NCBI GenBank assembly: GCA_008375315.1
Contig: CP032507.1
Span: forward strand, 3,806,071-3,870,070
Length of the DNA stretch: 64,000 bases
Source: Ectothiorhodospiraceae bacterium BW-2
GTDB taxonomy: Bacteria > Pseudomonadota > Gammaproteobacteria > Thiohalomonadales > Thiohalomonadaceae
Direction: 5' to 3'
The notes beneath the pieces are model-generated. The model worked only from the letters and a program-made list of their open reading frames with translations, was not told the DNA's origin and did not search any database. A program made the position numbers and the translations under genes. Shown here one piece after another: positions 1 to 9,243 of this stretch (position 1 is the first letter of the stretch; every line of letters starts with the position of its first letter).

Positions 1-2
1 TA

Positions 3-686
3 CTGACCGAACAATCCGATAAGCTAAAAGCCAAATATCAGCGCCGATCAAAACTGCGAGCGCTCGCCAACACGACCCGTAACCCGCATAAACGCGAGCA
101 CATTCGTCGCTTTAACCTTGGGCGCAAAAAGCTAAACCGGCAGATGGACAAAACCCATGCAAGCATCCGTGATGTGGTGTTTCAGTCGGTTCATAAGGTT
201 GTTGATAAAGCCGCCGTGATTGCGGCGGAAGACCTCACCGCCCCGATGTCGGGCAAGTCCTTCGGCAAGAACGTCAATCGTCGGCTGGCAAGCTGGACGA
301 AAGGCGTCATTGCCGAAGCACTTGATAGTGTTTCAAGCCGCAGAGGTTCTGCGGTCGTTCTGGTCAATCCTGCCTACACATCGCAAATTGATTCCCGCAA
401 CGGATGCCTACTCGGCAAACGCCAGGGGGATCGGTTTTACTGTTTCGACGGGGTTGTGTTGCAGGCAGACCAGAACGCTGCGCGAAACGTGCTGGCACGG
501 TTGTCCGATCTTGACATCGATCGGTTCATGCCGTACCGACAGGTGAAGACGATCTTGCAAGCGCGGACTGAGCGCCTCCGGTTGGGACTGCTCAACCAGG
601 ACTCCAGTTGCTCGCCCGTACGGGTGTTATCAACGGAGAGCGAATTACCGAAAAACTGCCATGAGCAACTTTGCTTAGGTTTTTAG
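3..686 (+). CDS. TnpB-like IS200/IS605-family protein, 3' part (5' end outside window)
   Basis: The frame is open from the left edge, so the protein starts before the window; about 227 residues are visible. It resembles the C-terminal half of TnpB, the RNA-guided nuclease of IS200/IS605 and IS1341-type elements. The RuvC glutamate lies in VIAAEDLTAP and the last RuvC aspartate in LQADQNAARNVL. The first RuvC aspartate would be upstream of the window. Between them, where TnpB normally carries a four-cysteine zinc ribbon, the sequence is YTSQIDSRNG followed by DRFYCFDG, so the CxxC pairs are missing. No tnpA is visible. The tail after the last RuvC motif runs to the stop and may overlap the guide-RNA scaffold, as in known TnpB elements; that is inference. 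Family assignment is good; activity is unknown. Confidence 0.82.
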   Translation: MTEQSDKLKAKYQRRSKLRALANTTRNPHKREHIRRFNLGRKKLNRQMDKTHASIRDVVFQSVHKVVDKAAVIAAEDLTAPMSGKSFGKNVNRRLASWTKGVIAEALDSVSSRRGSAVVLVNPAYTSQIDSRNGCLLGKRQGDRFYCFDGVVLQADQNAARNVLARLSDLDIDRFMPYRQVKTILQARTERLRLGLLNQDSSCSPVRVLSTESELPKNCHEQLCLGF

Positions 687-698
687 GAACAGAGAGCA

Positions 699-887
699 GT
701 GTCAGGCATCAACCCCTACCAATATATGCAGCAGCTTGCGGCCCAAATCGACTCGATGGAGACACCGGAGCGACTAAATCGTGCCCTAGATGAGATGGAG
801 TATCTGTTTGAGATCATTCCCCCCGAACTACAATCCCCAGCCGAGGAGCTCATTGCCCGCCTGCGCCAAAAATTGGGACTCAACTAG
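699..887 (+). CDS. small conserved-looking protein of unknown function (62 aa)
   Basis: I do not recognise this gene. It starts at a GTG 12 bases after the TnpB-like stop, with a purine-rich AGGAACAGAGAG before it. The product is a short acidic, amphipathic, mostly helical protein with no cysteines and no membrane segment. Its TAG stop overlaps the GTG start of the next gene in the string TAGTG, which implies translational coupling and supports it as real. It probably acts with the next gene. Function is unknown. Confidence 0.65.
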   Translation: MSGINPYQYMQQLAAQIDSMETPERLNRALDEMEYLFEIIPPELQSPAEELIARLRQKLGLN

Positions 888-1750
888 TGACGCCTCCCGT
901 CTGCCGCTGCTACGCCCTGCGGCGACTCAACCCCTTTCTCGGTCTGATTCAGGTCGTCGAGAGCGCCATGGGGCGAGCGCTCTCTTTTAACGGCCTCAAC
1001 TGGGAGATTGAGGTTAAGAGTGACCGCACCCCAACGCTATGGGGCTCGCTGCCACAACCCTCTGAGACCGCCTACTTTCGCTACGGCCTCTGGTCTGCGA
1101 GCGAAGGGCTAGCGACCCGCAGCTACGCCTCCCACTACGACAATAACGGCCTGCGCCCCCGTGCCGATGAGGTTGTTGCCGCCGTGCAAGCTTCACTTAG
1201 TCAGCTACCGTTTGCGCTAGCCGACAGCCACGAACTATGGCTGCTCGATCAAGAGCAGGGGCTCCCCCTAGCGCTTATCGCTGCGGTTAGACCCGAACAG
1301 AGCAGACCGAAACCGGAGCCAAGACGCTGGAGTGCCTGCCTTAGCAGTGATATTCCCAGCCAACCGAGCTACCCCAATGGCGATGCGTTAACCGCGCTAG
1401 TCAAGGCGCGGGTCGGGTTCAATATTCGTAAAGAGTGGATTGAGCGCCATAGCGATGGCAGTGGTACGGTGCTACGAACCCAAACTAGGCTCGCCGCAGA
1501 GCACCTCTCCCCGCTGCTACTTAGCCGCCACTGGCCAGAGGCCTCACAACCATTAGTCGAAAACTACTTTAACTGGATTGCACCAGTACTGCTGACCCTA
1601 CCCCATCTATCCGCAGAGCTCAGAGGCCATCTGGAGCAACAGCTACACCGCTGCGCCGCGACGATAGAGCACCACTGGCGCCTCTACCCGACGATGATAG
1701 AGCCACAACTAATCACCTCGGCACGGGTGCAGAGTAGGCTACAGCCTTAG
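887..1750 (+). CDS. hypothetical protein coupled to the preceding small gene (287 aa)
   Basis: Unrecognised protein of 287 residues starting at GTG 887, which overlaps the upstream stop. An alternative ATG lies at 968 (MGRALSFNGLNWEIEV), but the stretch before it (RRLNPFLGLIQVVESA) looks like folded protein, so I keep the longer form. It has no signal peptide or membrane helix and reads as a soluble cytoplasmic protein with many Trp and Arg residues. The middle (about residues 140-165) is Pro/Arg-rich and could link two domains; the C-terminal third is helical. No catalytic motif is evident. With the 62-residue gene it forms a two-gene unit of unknown role. Confidence 0.7.
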   Translation: MTPPVCRCYALRRLNPFLGLIQVVESAMGRALSFNGLNWEIEVKSDRTPTLWGSLPQPSETAYFRYGLWSASEGLATRSYASHYDNNGLRPRADEVVAAVQASLSQLPFALADSHELWLLDQEQGLPLALIAAVRPEQSRPKPEPRRWSACLSSDIPSQPSYPNGDALTALVKARVGFNIRKEWIERHSDGSGTVLRTQTRLAAEHLSPLLLSRHWPEASQPLVENYFNWIAPVLLTLPHLSAELRGHLEQQLHRCAATIEHHWRLYPTMIEPQLITSARVQSRLQP

Positions 1751-1845
1751 TTATAGCGCCAAGACTCAGGAGAGCTATTCCCCTACGATAGCGAAGCTGC
1801 TACCATGCTACCCACTCTATTAACCCAAAGACTGAGGTGAGAATC

Positions 1846-2667
1846 ATGCCAATCCGTAACACACTCTATTTTTCACTCCTCATTCTGCTGCTGCTCTACC
1901 TCCCCCCAGCCACCGCTGCTGAGCCGCTCATCTTCTCCGCCGCCCCCACCCAAAACCGCCTAACCGCCGAAGCGCTCTATCAACCGCTAGTCAGTTATCT
2001 ACAGGCAAAGAGCGGCCAGAGTATCAAACTGGAGCTAGAGAGCCACTTCACTAGCTATACATTCAAAGTTCGTAGCGATAAATATGACATTCTGTTCGAT
2101 GGCCCCCACTTTGTCGGCTGGCGCATGGATGTTAAACGGCACACTCCGCTAGTTCGACTCCCCGGCGCAATACAGCTAGCGGTGGTGGCTAGCAAGCGCT
2201 CTAATATCGGCTCACTTGACGATCTCCGCCTCGGTCGGGGACGGGTCTGCGCCTTTCCACAGCCGAATATGTTAACCATGATCTTTTTGGACCAGTTCCC
2301 CAATCCGCTCCAGCGACCCCATTTAATCCGCTCGCAGGGGTTTAGCGAACTAGAGCAGTGTCTGCGCAGCGGTCGTGGCGATGTGGCGCTGATGCCACTC
2401 AATCAGTGGCAAACCTTGGCTAACCCCGACTTCATCTCACTCGATTTTCCCCCCCACACTTACCCTAACCGCACTCTTACCGTTAGCTCACGGGTCGATA
2501 AGGCGACCGCTGAGAGTATCAAACAGGCGCTGTTAAGTGGTGAGGGGGCGGCAGTGGCCAACAATATTTTGACCCTCTTTAACGCCGCCCGCTTTGAAGA
2601 GGCCAATCCGGCAGAGTATCAAGGACTCGGCAAACTGCTAGCGAGTGAGTATGGCTTCCGCTACTAG
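1846..2667 (+). CDS. PhnD/SsuA-type periplasmic substrate-binding protein
   Basis: A signal peptide at residues 1-24 (hydrophobic LYFSLLILLLLYLPP, then an Ala-rich cleavage site) is followed by a binding-protein fold starting PLIFSAAPTQNRLTAEALY. This opening, with a later DILFDGPHFVGWRM segment, matches PhnD-like proteins, which bind phosphonate, phosphite or related oxyanions for ABC transporters or serve as the sensory domain of kinases. No permease or ATPase gene is adjacent, so it may be a stand-alone sensor or partner protein. I chose ATG 1846 over GTG 1837 because TGAGGTGAGA sits at the right distance before the ATG. Its end overlaps the next gene, so the two are probably cotranscribed. 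The ligand is unknown. Confidence 0.8.
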   Translation: MPIRNTLYFSLLILLLLYLPPATAAEPLIFSAAPTQNRLTAEALYQPLVSYLQAKSGQSIKLELESHFTSYTFKVRSDKYDILFDGPHFVGWRMDVKRHTPLVRLPGAIQLAVVASKRSNIGSLDDLRLGRGRVCAFPQPNMLTMIFLDQFPNPLQRPHLIRSQGFSELEQCLRSGRGDVALMPLNQWQTLANPDFISLDFPPHTYPNRTLTVSSRVDKATAESIKQALLSGEGAAVANNILTLFNAARFEEANPAEYQGLGKLLASEYGFRY

Positions 2668-3316
2668 AACGACTCTCTTCACGCTGCTATCGATGCTTGC
2701 AACTCAGGTGCTAGCAGAGGATCGCTGGTATGCCATTGAGATGGTGCTATTTCTGCACAAACCCTTAACCCAGGCAGTTACAGAGCAGCCCTCACCGCTT
2801 CGTGTCGAACCGCTACTACGGCAGTTTGCCGTTGCCACCCCGCTACTCGGCCCTGCTTTGGATAGCACCACTGGGCGTCCACTCCCCTTTAGTGAGGTCG
2901 CCTCAGAGCAGCGGCAATTTAGCAAAGTGGCTCGTAGTATTCAGATCTCCAGCCGCTACCATCGACTCTATAGCTACGCTTGGTACCAGCCCGGGCTCTC
3001 ACAACGCCAAGCGGTAACGCTGCGACTGACCCCTCCTGGGTGGCGTCGGGATCGAGCCCCTTTTATCGAAACGGTAGCAGATGAGAGTGGGATAAGCCAC
3101 CAAATCGAGCTCGATGGCACCGTCACGGTCTCACTCTCTCGCTTTTTGAATATCGATCTCAACCTGCTCTATCGCCACAGTCGTAGCGATGGCCAGAGTC
3201 GCAACTACCCGATACAGACGCTGCGCAAGATACGCAGTCGGGAGATTCACTATATCGATCATCCCCTAGTCGGTATCGCCATTCGTGCCGAACCGGTGAG
3301 CTTCGCCGCCGAGTAG
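2645..3316 (+). CDS. csiV: CsiV-family peptidoglycan-binding protein
   Basis: The product has a signal peptide (TTLFTLLSMLATQVLAED) and then DRWYAIEMVLFLHKP, the usual opening of the CsiV family. The C-terminus carries LRKIRSREIHYIDHPLVG, the family's conserved end block. CsiV in Vibrio cholerae is a periplasmic protein that activates the lytic transglycosylase MltG-related cell-wall response to D-amino acids; that is family knowledge and the exact role here is inferred. The start is GTG 2645 or the in-frame ATG 2651, both inside the end of the upstream binding-protein gene. In many gammaproteobacteria csiV sits beside mfd; here it does not. It ends 6 bases before the convergent gspN. Confidence 0.75.
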   Translation: MSMASATRTTLFTLLSMLATQVLAEDRWYAIEMVLFLHKPLTQAVTEQPSPLRVEPLLRQFAVATPLLGPALDSTTGRPLPFSEVASEQRQFSKVARSIQISSRYHRLYSYAWYQPGLSQRQAVTLRLTPPGWRRDRAPFIETVADESGISHQIELDGTVTVSLSRFLNIDLNLLYRHSRSDGQSRNYPIQTLRKIRSREIHYIDHPLVGIAIRAEPVSFAAE

Positions 3317-3322
3317 GCCAAC

Positions 3323-4087
3323 TTACTTCAGCCGCCGCTCGCCACGAATTCGGGTCACACCCTCTCTATCGGGGCGCTTAAAGAGCGCCAGCGAGTTCGC
3401 TAGCTGGCGATCATTGCGATCTCTGGGGGCAATGTCGATACTCCATTTGAGCAGATTGGCTTGGGTCATCGTCGCCTCCCCACCAAACGACATATCGCCC
3501 CCCTCATTACTCAATTCAGCCCGCAACACCTGCTCCGAAGTGGTCGATAGCTGAGCTGTGACCGTGCCAAAACTTATCTGTCGCGGCACATTGGTCGCGG
3601 CATTCACCCAGCGAATCGTCCCCTGAATCTCCTGCCACTGTGTTAGCGTCGCCCGTATCAGCGGCAGATCGACCAGCAGTTGCCCCTCCAACACAAACGG
3701 CATAAAGGGGACGAAACGGGTCACATCGGTAACCAATAGCTGCCCCTTTGCCTCGGTCAGAATCACCCCGGCAAGGTTCAAATAGCTCTCCCCCTGCAGA
3801 TAGCTCTGCATCTGGGGTGACCAGCGCCAACTACCCCCCGCCTGTAGGGCTAATAGCGCTCCCCAGCGAGTACGCCACTGCACAGCGCCAAGCGGTTGAC
3901 TCGCATAGAGTAGCTCATCACTCTGCCCCTGCCAGAGACTCCCCCGTAGCTGCCTAAGCTCCAGTGGCAAGTTAGCTCTAAGCTGCGACTCATACTGCTC
4001 ATAGACCAGAGCCGCCGGCAGCCGTAGCAGTAGAGCGCCACTTAATAGCAACAGAAACAGCGAACTGTACCCCAATAGTCGTCCCAT
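3323..4087 (-). CDS. gspN: type II secretion system protein N (GspN)
   Basis: A 254-residue inner-membrane protein with one N-terminal membrane anchor (SSLFLLLLSGALLLRLP) and a long periplasmic beta-rich domain, including LPLELRQLRGSLWQG, typical of GspN. It is the last of four gsp genes and its ATG overlaps the gspM stop (TAATG). GspN is an accessory component of the general secretion pathway that moves folded proteins across the outer membrane. It is dispensable in some species. Length and gene order match the family. Confidence 0.88.
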   Translation of the reverse strand: MGRLLGYSSLFLLLLSGALLLRLPAALVYEQYESQLRANLPLELRQLRGSLWQGQSDELLYASQPLGAVQWRTRWGALLALQAGGSWRWSPQMQSYLQGESYLNLAGVILTEAKGQLLVTDVTRFVPFMPFVLEGQLLVDLPLIRATLTQWQEIQGTIRWVNAATNVPRQISFGTVTAQLSTTSEQVLRAELSNEGGDMSFGGEATMTQANLLKWSIDIAPRDRNDRQLANSLALFKRPDREGVTRIRGERRLK

Positions 4088-4575
4088 TATCCCGCCTCCC
4101 TGCCGACAACTAAGCGGGTATTAACCCGACCTAGGGCATCACTTCTCTCTACCACCAGACTATCTATCGTGAGGTTATGGCGCTTATCGAGCTGGTCAAT
4201 CCAGCTCAATACCTGATCAAAAGCCGCCTCTTTAAGCCGAATCTGGACTCGGCTCCCCTCCGGTTGCACCCTCTCGATATTGTCACCGAGCTGAAACTGC
4301 TTCAAGGTTCTATCGACAATCGTCAACAGCGGTTGCGAACCTGCCCCCCCCTGTTCGGTTGCACGCTGCTGTAACTGCTGCACAACCTCCGCCGCCTGCG
4401 CCATCCAAGCTAAATCGCGCTCTAGGTTAATAACGCTCTGCTCTAGCTGTTGTGACTCTTTGACCACCGGCTCCCACAGCACGAGATAGAGCAGTAGCAT
4501 CAACAGCACCCCGCCACCGAGCATGATTAGCCACTGCTCTCGGGACTGTAAACTATTCCAATAGTCACGCATCAC
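4087..4575 (-). CDS. gspM: type II secretion system protein M (GspM)
   Basis: A 162-residue bitopic protein. A short cytoplasmic start (REQWLIML) leads into a single membrane helix (GGGVLLMLLLYLVLWEPVV) and a periplasmic coiled coil plus ferredoxin-like domain. The segment LKEAAFDQVLSWIDQL is the family's C-terminal hallmark. GspM pairs with GspL in the inner-membrane platform that links the GspE ATPase to the pseudopilus. It overlaps gspN by one base on the 3' side and lies 3 bases after gspL. Confidence 0.92.
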   Translation of the reverse strand: MMRDYWNSLQSREQWLIMLGGGVLLMLLLYLVLWEPVVKESQQLEQSVINLERDLAWMAQAAEVVQQLQQRATEQGGAGSQPLLTIVDRTLKQFQLGDNIERVQPEGSRVQIRLKEAAFDQVLSWIDQLDKRHNLTIDSLVVERSDALGRVNTRLVVGREAG

Positions 4576-4578
4576 TCT

Positions 4579-5778
4579 CTACTCCTGCGCCATGGTAATC
4601 ACAATTCGACTATTAACCCCGCTGCGACCCGATGTAGCGCTCTGCACACTCATCACCAGCCCTTGCTGCTGTAGCTGCTGTTTTAGCCGATCCAGCGTCG
4701 GCAGACTCTCTAGCATGAGATCGATCTCAAGCGCACTCTGCTTATAGCGCAGGATAGTCAGCGTGCTGCCGGGCGTAGCGGCAATAATCGGCATTGAGAG
4801 CGCCATTAGGTCGATAAAACCCTGCTGCGCCTTAGGCTGCTGCATGTTTGCTAATCGACGCTCCATCTGTAATTTGGCGTTGACGATATTGCGTGCATCG
4901 GGAAAGGTCTCGCGATAGAGCTGCTCAATCTGCTGCTGCAGCGCCTGCTCCTGTGTTAGTAGCTGCTGTCGCTTAAATAGGTTATCGGCCATTAACAGCG
5001 CCATTAGCGTTAGCAGCAGTAGCGCCGCGTTACGCCATGGACGCAGATAGCGCCCCCAACCACTTTGGCGACTATAGCGCCCCTGTAGCAGATTGACCGC
5101 CGCAGGTAGCTGCGCTAGCTGCCCAGCCATCAATCCAGCGACCCCCTCCGGCGGCAACGGCTCCTCTACCCGTTCGATACTCTCTGGCAGATCGGTCTCA
5201 ATCGGTTCACCATACCAGTAGATCTTTTCGGGCCGCTGCGATGCCTCTTCTGCCTCTAGCAGCGCCGGTAGCAGCGCCCCTAGCTGGGTCGTCGCTAAGC
5301 GCGTGCCGCGATAACGGCCAGTTCTGAGCCACCCCTTATCGCCCTCAACCACCACCGACCAGCTCTGCTCCCGCCACGGCAGTAGCAGTAGATCGGGCAC
5401 TAGCCGATAGAGCGCAAACCCGACCCCCTCAGCTAACTGCAACCACTGCTGCATGAGAGCATTGGAGGTGACAGCCACCTGTTGTCGCTGCCACTCGCGG
5501 CCAATGAGGGCAAAATGGAGCGCCTCCACCTCCTGACAGAGCTGCTCCTCAAGCGCATAGGGGAGTGCCTGCAGTAGCTGCTGGCGCGAACGGCTGGGGA
5601 TCGAAATGTCGGTTAACAGTAGCTGCTGTACCGGCACCACAAGCACCACTCGACTCTGACCGGTAGCCGGCGGGCTCTCGCCCCGTGCTAGCTTCGGCGC
5701 CGCACCGCGCTGATGGCTGAACCAAATGAAGTGATTCCACCCACTATCGGGAATCACGGTATAACTGGAGATAGACAA
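4579..5778 (-). CDS. gspL: type II secretion system protein L (GspL)
   Basis: A 399-residue bitopic protein. Residues 1-240 form the actin-like cytoplasmic domain that docks the GspE ATPase (VVLVVPVQQLLLTDISIPS, LPYALEEQL). A single membrane helix follows (AALLLLTLMALLMADNLF, about residues 262-280), then a periplasmic ferredoxin-like domain that pairs with GspM. The start is TTG 5778, one base from the gspK stop, with no better ATG nearby. Length and architecture are normal for the family. Confidence 0.92.
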   Translation of the reverse strand: MSISSYTVIPDSGWNHFIWFSHQRGAAPKLARGESPPATGQSRVVLVVPVQQLLLTDISIPSRSRQQLLQALPYALEEQLCQEVEALHFALIGREWQRQQVAVTSNALMQQWLQLAEGVGFALYRLVPDLLLLPWREQSWSVVVEGDKGWLRTGRYRGTRLATTQLGALLPALLEAEEASQRPEKIYWYGEPIETDLPESIERVEEPLPPEGVAGLMAGQLAQLPAAVNLLQGRYSRQSGWGRYLRPWRNAALLLLTLMALLMADNLFKRQQLLTQEQALQQQIEQLYRETFPDARNIVNAKLQMERRLANMQQPKAQQGFIDLMALSMPIIAATPGSTLTILRYKQSALEIDLMLESLPTLDRLKQQLQQQGLVMSVQSATSGRSGVNSRIVITMAQE

Positions 5779-5779
5779 A

Positions 5780-6763
5780 TTAATTAAATTCCCGTGTTCT
5801 CAAAATAACCTGCACCACCTCTTGTGGCGTTTTATAGAGCAACGATTGCCACAGGCGCTGCACATGGGCTATCTGCACTGCGGTCTGTAACAGAAAGTAG
5901 TCGCTGCTAACTTGGATCTGGCCTAGATCGATCGCTTTATCTTTAAAGGCGGTGTGCTGCCCCACCTCCTCTAGCGATTCAAATGCCGCTTCGGTACGGC
6001 GGGTAATAATATCTTCGGCATCCATTGCCGAGATCTTATCACTTATGCTCTGCAATATCTCGACTGTGGCCCAGTTTATGTTGATTTTACTCCCCGAAGG
6101 GAGCGCGGCAATATAGGGCTTAAGGGTATCGAACCACGCCTGCTCCACCCCATAGACTAGCCGTAACTCCTCCAGATCGACCATCGACCGGTTCGGGGTG
6201 CGATACCCGCCACCATTGTCGCTCATATAGGCTAAATCTTCAGCGCCGTTAGGAAAGGTCACCTCCATGTCACTGTCGAGCCAATCGATAATCGCATCGA
6301 TAGGGTCGCTATCGAGTTTAAGCAGCGTTAATAGTCGTTTAAACTGCTCAATCGCGGCAGGATTCGCTCTCCCCTCGGCTCCGATGAGATTATTGAGGTT
6401 AAACCGAGCCTGCAAGTCCATCAATAGCTCGGCCGACACCCACCCCCCCTCAATCTCCTCCTGATAACCGACGCTGGAGATAGCAGCAAACTGCTCGTAC
6501 TGCTCGCGGGTTAAAAACTCAAGTTGCTCCCAGTAGCTCTGTAGTAGTGGCGTGGCGTGATCCTCAATCGCATAGTGGTAGAGTCGCGCCTGCTCGGCGT
6601 GGAGCAGGTTGGCGGTTCGATGAATATCGAACTGCTGTCGCGAAACCATATTGACCGCTAAAAGGGTCGCTAACGCCACCACCAGCATCGCCGTAATGAG
6701 CGCCACGCCCCGCTGCCTATCCCTAAACGGCACCTTGCTACCGCCCCGCTTCGTCAAAAACAT
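5780..6763 (-). CDS. gspK: type II secretion system minor pseudopilin GspK
   Basis: A minor pseudopilin that caps the type II secretion pseudopilus with GspI and GspJ. The prepilin site is DRQRGVALITAM, with cleavage expected after the Gly, followed by the hydrophobic helix ALITAMLVVALATLLAVN. The large alpha domain (SAM-like helices, DAIIDWLDSDMEVTFPNGAED) holds acidic residues that bind calcium in known GspK. I place the start at ATG 6763; a TTG at 6790 would add nine residues. It is the first gene of this operon; gspC-J and the GspE and GspF of this system are not in the window, so the secretion genes are dispersed or lie elsewhere. Confidence 0.9.
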   Translation of the reverse strand: MFLTKRGGSKVPFRDRQRGVALITAMLVVALATLLAVNMVSRQQFDIHRTANLLHAEQARLYHYAIEDHATPLLQSYWEQLEFLTREQYEQFAAISSVGYQEEIEGGWVSAELLMDLQARFNLNNLIGAEGRANPAAIEQFKRLLTLLKLDSDPIDAIIDWLDSDMEVTFPNGAEDLAYMSDNGGGYRTPNRSMVDLEELRLVYGVEQAWFDTLKPYIAALPSGSKININWATVEILQSISDKISAMDAEDIITRRTEAAFESLEEVGQHTAFKDKAIDLGQIQVSSDYFLLQTAVQIAHVQRLWQSLLYKTPQEVVQVILRTREFN

Positions 6764-6863
6764 ACCGTTACCCACTTCAAACTTAACCAAGAAGCGCTTA
6801 CAATAGCGCCCCGCTAACCTTAAGCCCCATACGATACCATAGAATCAGCCACAAGGAGGATGA

Positions 6864-9191
6864 GTGAAAAAACGCAAAGGTCGTAGCAGCCGTACCGCCG
6901 TGGTCAGTGAATCGGCACTGCAACAACAGATTGCTAGCTACCGAGAAAACCAAAATTACGCCGAGGCGATTAAGAGCTTCAAACAGCTCCTAAAGATGGC
7001 TCCTGAGACCGATAAAATTGAGTTAGCCGAACTCTACCTAGGTAGAGCCCAGCAGCAGGCGCAGCAGGGGCGCTACAAAGATGCGAGCATCACTTGGGAG
7101 AACCGCCAGCCCACTCTCGCCGCCGAGTCCGACCCGAGCCTGGGCGACTATCTGCTCTGGTTGCTCGCGGGTGGTAGGCATGAGCGGCTCATCAATCTCT
7201 GCGGTCAGGAGGCCTACGCTAGCTTGATAGCGCAGCAGCCTGAGCTACAGGCTCGTCTCTTTGCCCTGCTGCTGGCCAAACCTGAGCTCCACTCCCTACT
7301 TGCAAAGTCGAGACCCGACTGGCTGCCGCCGCTACAGCAGGCAGAGGCGCTACTTCAAAGCTACTGCCACGGCGGCAGCAGTGAGGCCCTAGAGCCGTTG
7401 CTAAAACAGATCCCCTTTCGCTCGCCGCTGCGGGGGTGGGCACAGCTACTGCGCCTGCTATTGAGCTATGAGGCCGGCGCAACAAGCCACGAGCTAGAGG
7501 GCCAGCTATCGCGCCTAAAGAGCAATCCAACCTACGCCCTACTCACCGCGCCGTTGCAAGCCGATGAGAGTGATCATCGCGTTAATCTCGGTCGCTATGG
7601 AACAAAGATCAGCGGCTACACCCCCCAGCAGCAGGAGGCACTAACGGCGCTGCAGCAGATAGATGAGCATGATAACACGCTCTTTACCCTCATGCTGCGC
7701 CACCACCGCACCATCGGCAGCGACTATGTCAAAGAGCAGCTACGCCACTGGTTACCGCTGTTAACCCCGCAACACCTCGAGCGCTATATCCATATCTTTA
7801 AAAATATCTCCAAAGATGAACAGCTACGCATTGCCGCTCTAGGAGAGGATGAGCACTACTACCCCAACGCGGATGAGTTGTGGCAGGGCTATCAGAAGAG
7901 CTTTAATATCAACGACCCTCAGCAGCGAATATTGGCGGCCATGGTACAGCACCATCGCGCTAAACAGTGGCTAAACTGGGATAATAGACACCAGTCGGTT
8001 AAGACGGCAAAAGCCATTGTCAAGCTACTGCGAGAGGCGATTGACCTATACCCTGAACAGATTGAGAGCTATGAGCTACTGCTACTCGCCTATCGAAGCT
8101 ATAGTGACTACAGCGATAAAGATATCAATCAACTCTTAACAGAGTCGCTACAGCAGTTTCCCAACAATGTCACCCTACTGACCGAGGCCGCCCTCGCCGC
8201 AAGTCAGCGCAGCAGCCATAAGAAGGCGGCCACTTATGCCACAAAAATTTTAGCCGTCGATCCTATCAACACCACCGCCCGCACTATTTTAGTGAACGCC
8301 CACCTCTCCCACTTTCAAAAAGTCTTTAAACAGCAAAAGTGGCACCTAGCCGAAAAAGAGCTCGAACACGCTCAAAAGTATGATCGTAAAGGGAGCCGAG
8401 ATCCGCGACTACCGATTAATCGAGCACTGCTCGCCAACTTCCACCACAAAAAGCGCGATATCGCGATAGAGCAGCTCCAAAGTGCCCTAAAACGGTGCCA
8501 TGACAACCTACTCGTCGCCTCGGTACTCATCGATTTAGAGTGCCGCAAGCTCAATATTGATCCAAAGCTCTACACCGCCTCCACCTCCCTAGAGGCCAAA
8601 AAGAGCCTACTACCGATGCCGATTGAGGACAAACTCCCTACAGAACAGCAGTTCGAACAGCTATTGGTCACCCTTAAAAGCGCCTACGACACCCTCCCTA
8701 AGGAGGTTCACGGTACCTTTAGGCGCTGGTATGAGTGGCTAAAAAAGTGTGATTTGGATATGACTAGCGAGAGCCTCTGTTTAAGCTGCTGTCGGCTGTT
8801 ACATGAGATGAACCAAGATAAACTGCTGCTAGATTTCGCCAACTATGGCACGCTAGAGTGGCCTGATCAGATACTGTTTGAGTTTTACTGGATTGTCGCA
8901 GAGTGTGAGTGTGATCCAAAGCAGGCTGTTGATGTCTATGGGGAGGAGATGATGGATCTCGCTGATCAGGCCTATGAGCTAAATGATCGCCACACAGCCT
9001 CAACGATCCGCTCTTATATCGCCCAAGCCCTCCCCCCTCCCCCTGATTTGAGAGGTTTTGATCTTTCCGAACAGCTAGATAAATTGGCAATGGCACTCTT
9101 TGGTACCTCAGAGCCAACCACTGAGCAGATCGACCAGATCATAAAGATGGGGCCCAATGCCGTTATGAAGGCGCTGCTCAATTTAGAATAG
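6864..9191 (+). CDS. large helical-repeat (TPR-like) protein heading an Hsp70 operon
   Basis: A 775-residue soluble protein with a GTG start 4 bases after a near-perfect ribosome site (AAGGAGGA). The N-terminus is strongly basic (MKKRKGRSSR), then helical pairs such as YAEAIKSFKQLLKMAP and SHKKAATYATKILAVDP look like tetratricopeptide repeats, at about residues 25-100 and 390-530. The C-terminal part is helical with several Cys (LCLSCCRLL). There is no signal peptide or membrane helix. It is followed 52 bases later by J-like, GrpE and Hsp70 genes on the same strand, so it is probably a client adaptor or scaffold for that chaperone set. That role is inference from order; I recognise no named family. 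Confidence 0.75.
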   Translation: MKKRKGRSSRTAVVSESALQQQIASYRENQNYAEAIKSFKQLLKMAPETDKIELAELYLGRAQQQAQQGRYKDASITWENRQPTLAAESDPSLGDYLLWLLAGGRHERLINLCGQEAYASLIAQQPELQARLFALLLAKPELHSLLAKSRPDWLPPLQQAEALLQSYCHGGSSEALEPLLKQIPFRSPLRGWAQLLRLLLSYEAGATSHELEGQLSRLKSNPTYALLTAPLQADESDHRVNLGRYGTKISGYTPQQQEALTALQQIDEHDNTLFTLMLRHHRTIGSDYVKEQLRHWLPLLTPQHLERYIHIFKNISKDEQLRIAALGEDEHYYPNADELWQGYQKSFNINDPQQRILAAMVQHHRAKQWLNWDNRHQSVKTAKAIVKLLREAIDLYPEQIESYELLLLAYRSYSDYSDKDINQLLTESLQQFPNNVTLLTEAALAASQRSSHKKAATYATKILAVDPINTTARTILVNAHLSHFQKVFKQQKWHLAEKELEHAQKYDRKGSRDPRLPINRALLANFHHKKRDIAIEQLQSALKRCHDNLLVASVLIDLECRKLNIDPKLYTASTSLEAKKSLLPMPIEDKLPTEQQFEQLLVTLKSAYDTLPKEVHGTFRRWYEWLKKCDLDMTSESLCLSCCRLLHEMNQDKLLLDFANYGTLEWPDQILFEFYWIVAECECDPKQAVDVYGEEMMDLADQAYELNDRHTASTIRSYIAQALPPPPDLRGFDLSEQLDKLAMALFGTSEPTTEQIDQIIKMGPNAVMKALLNLE

Positions 9192-9243
9192 CTTTTTACC
9201 CTCTATTCTTGTTTACGCTTTTGCCACACCGACTGGAGCAACT

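Noticed and set aside
3516-3830. Minus-strand frame overlapping gspN
   Set aside because: It is a shifted reading of gspN, which has the expected anchor, domain and coupled start.
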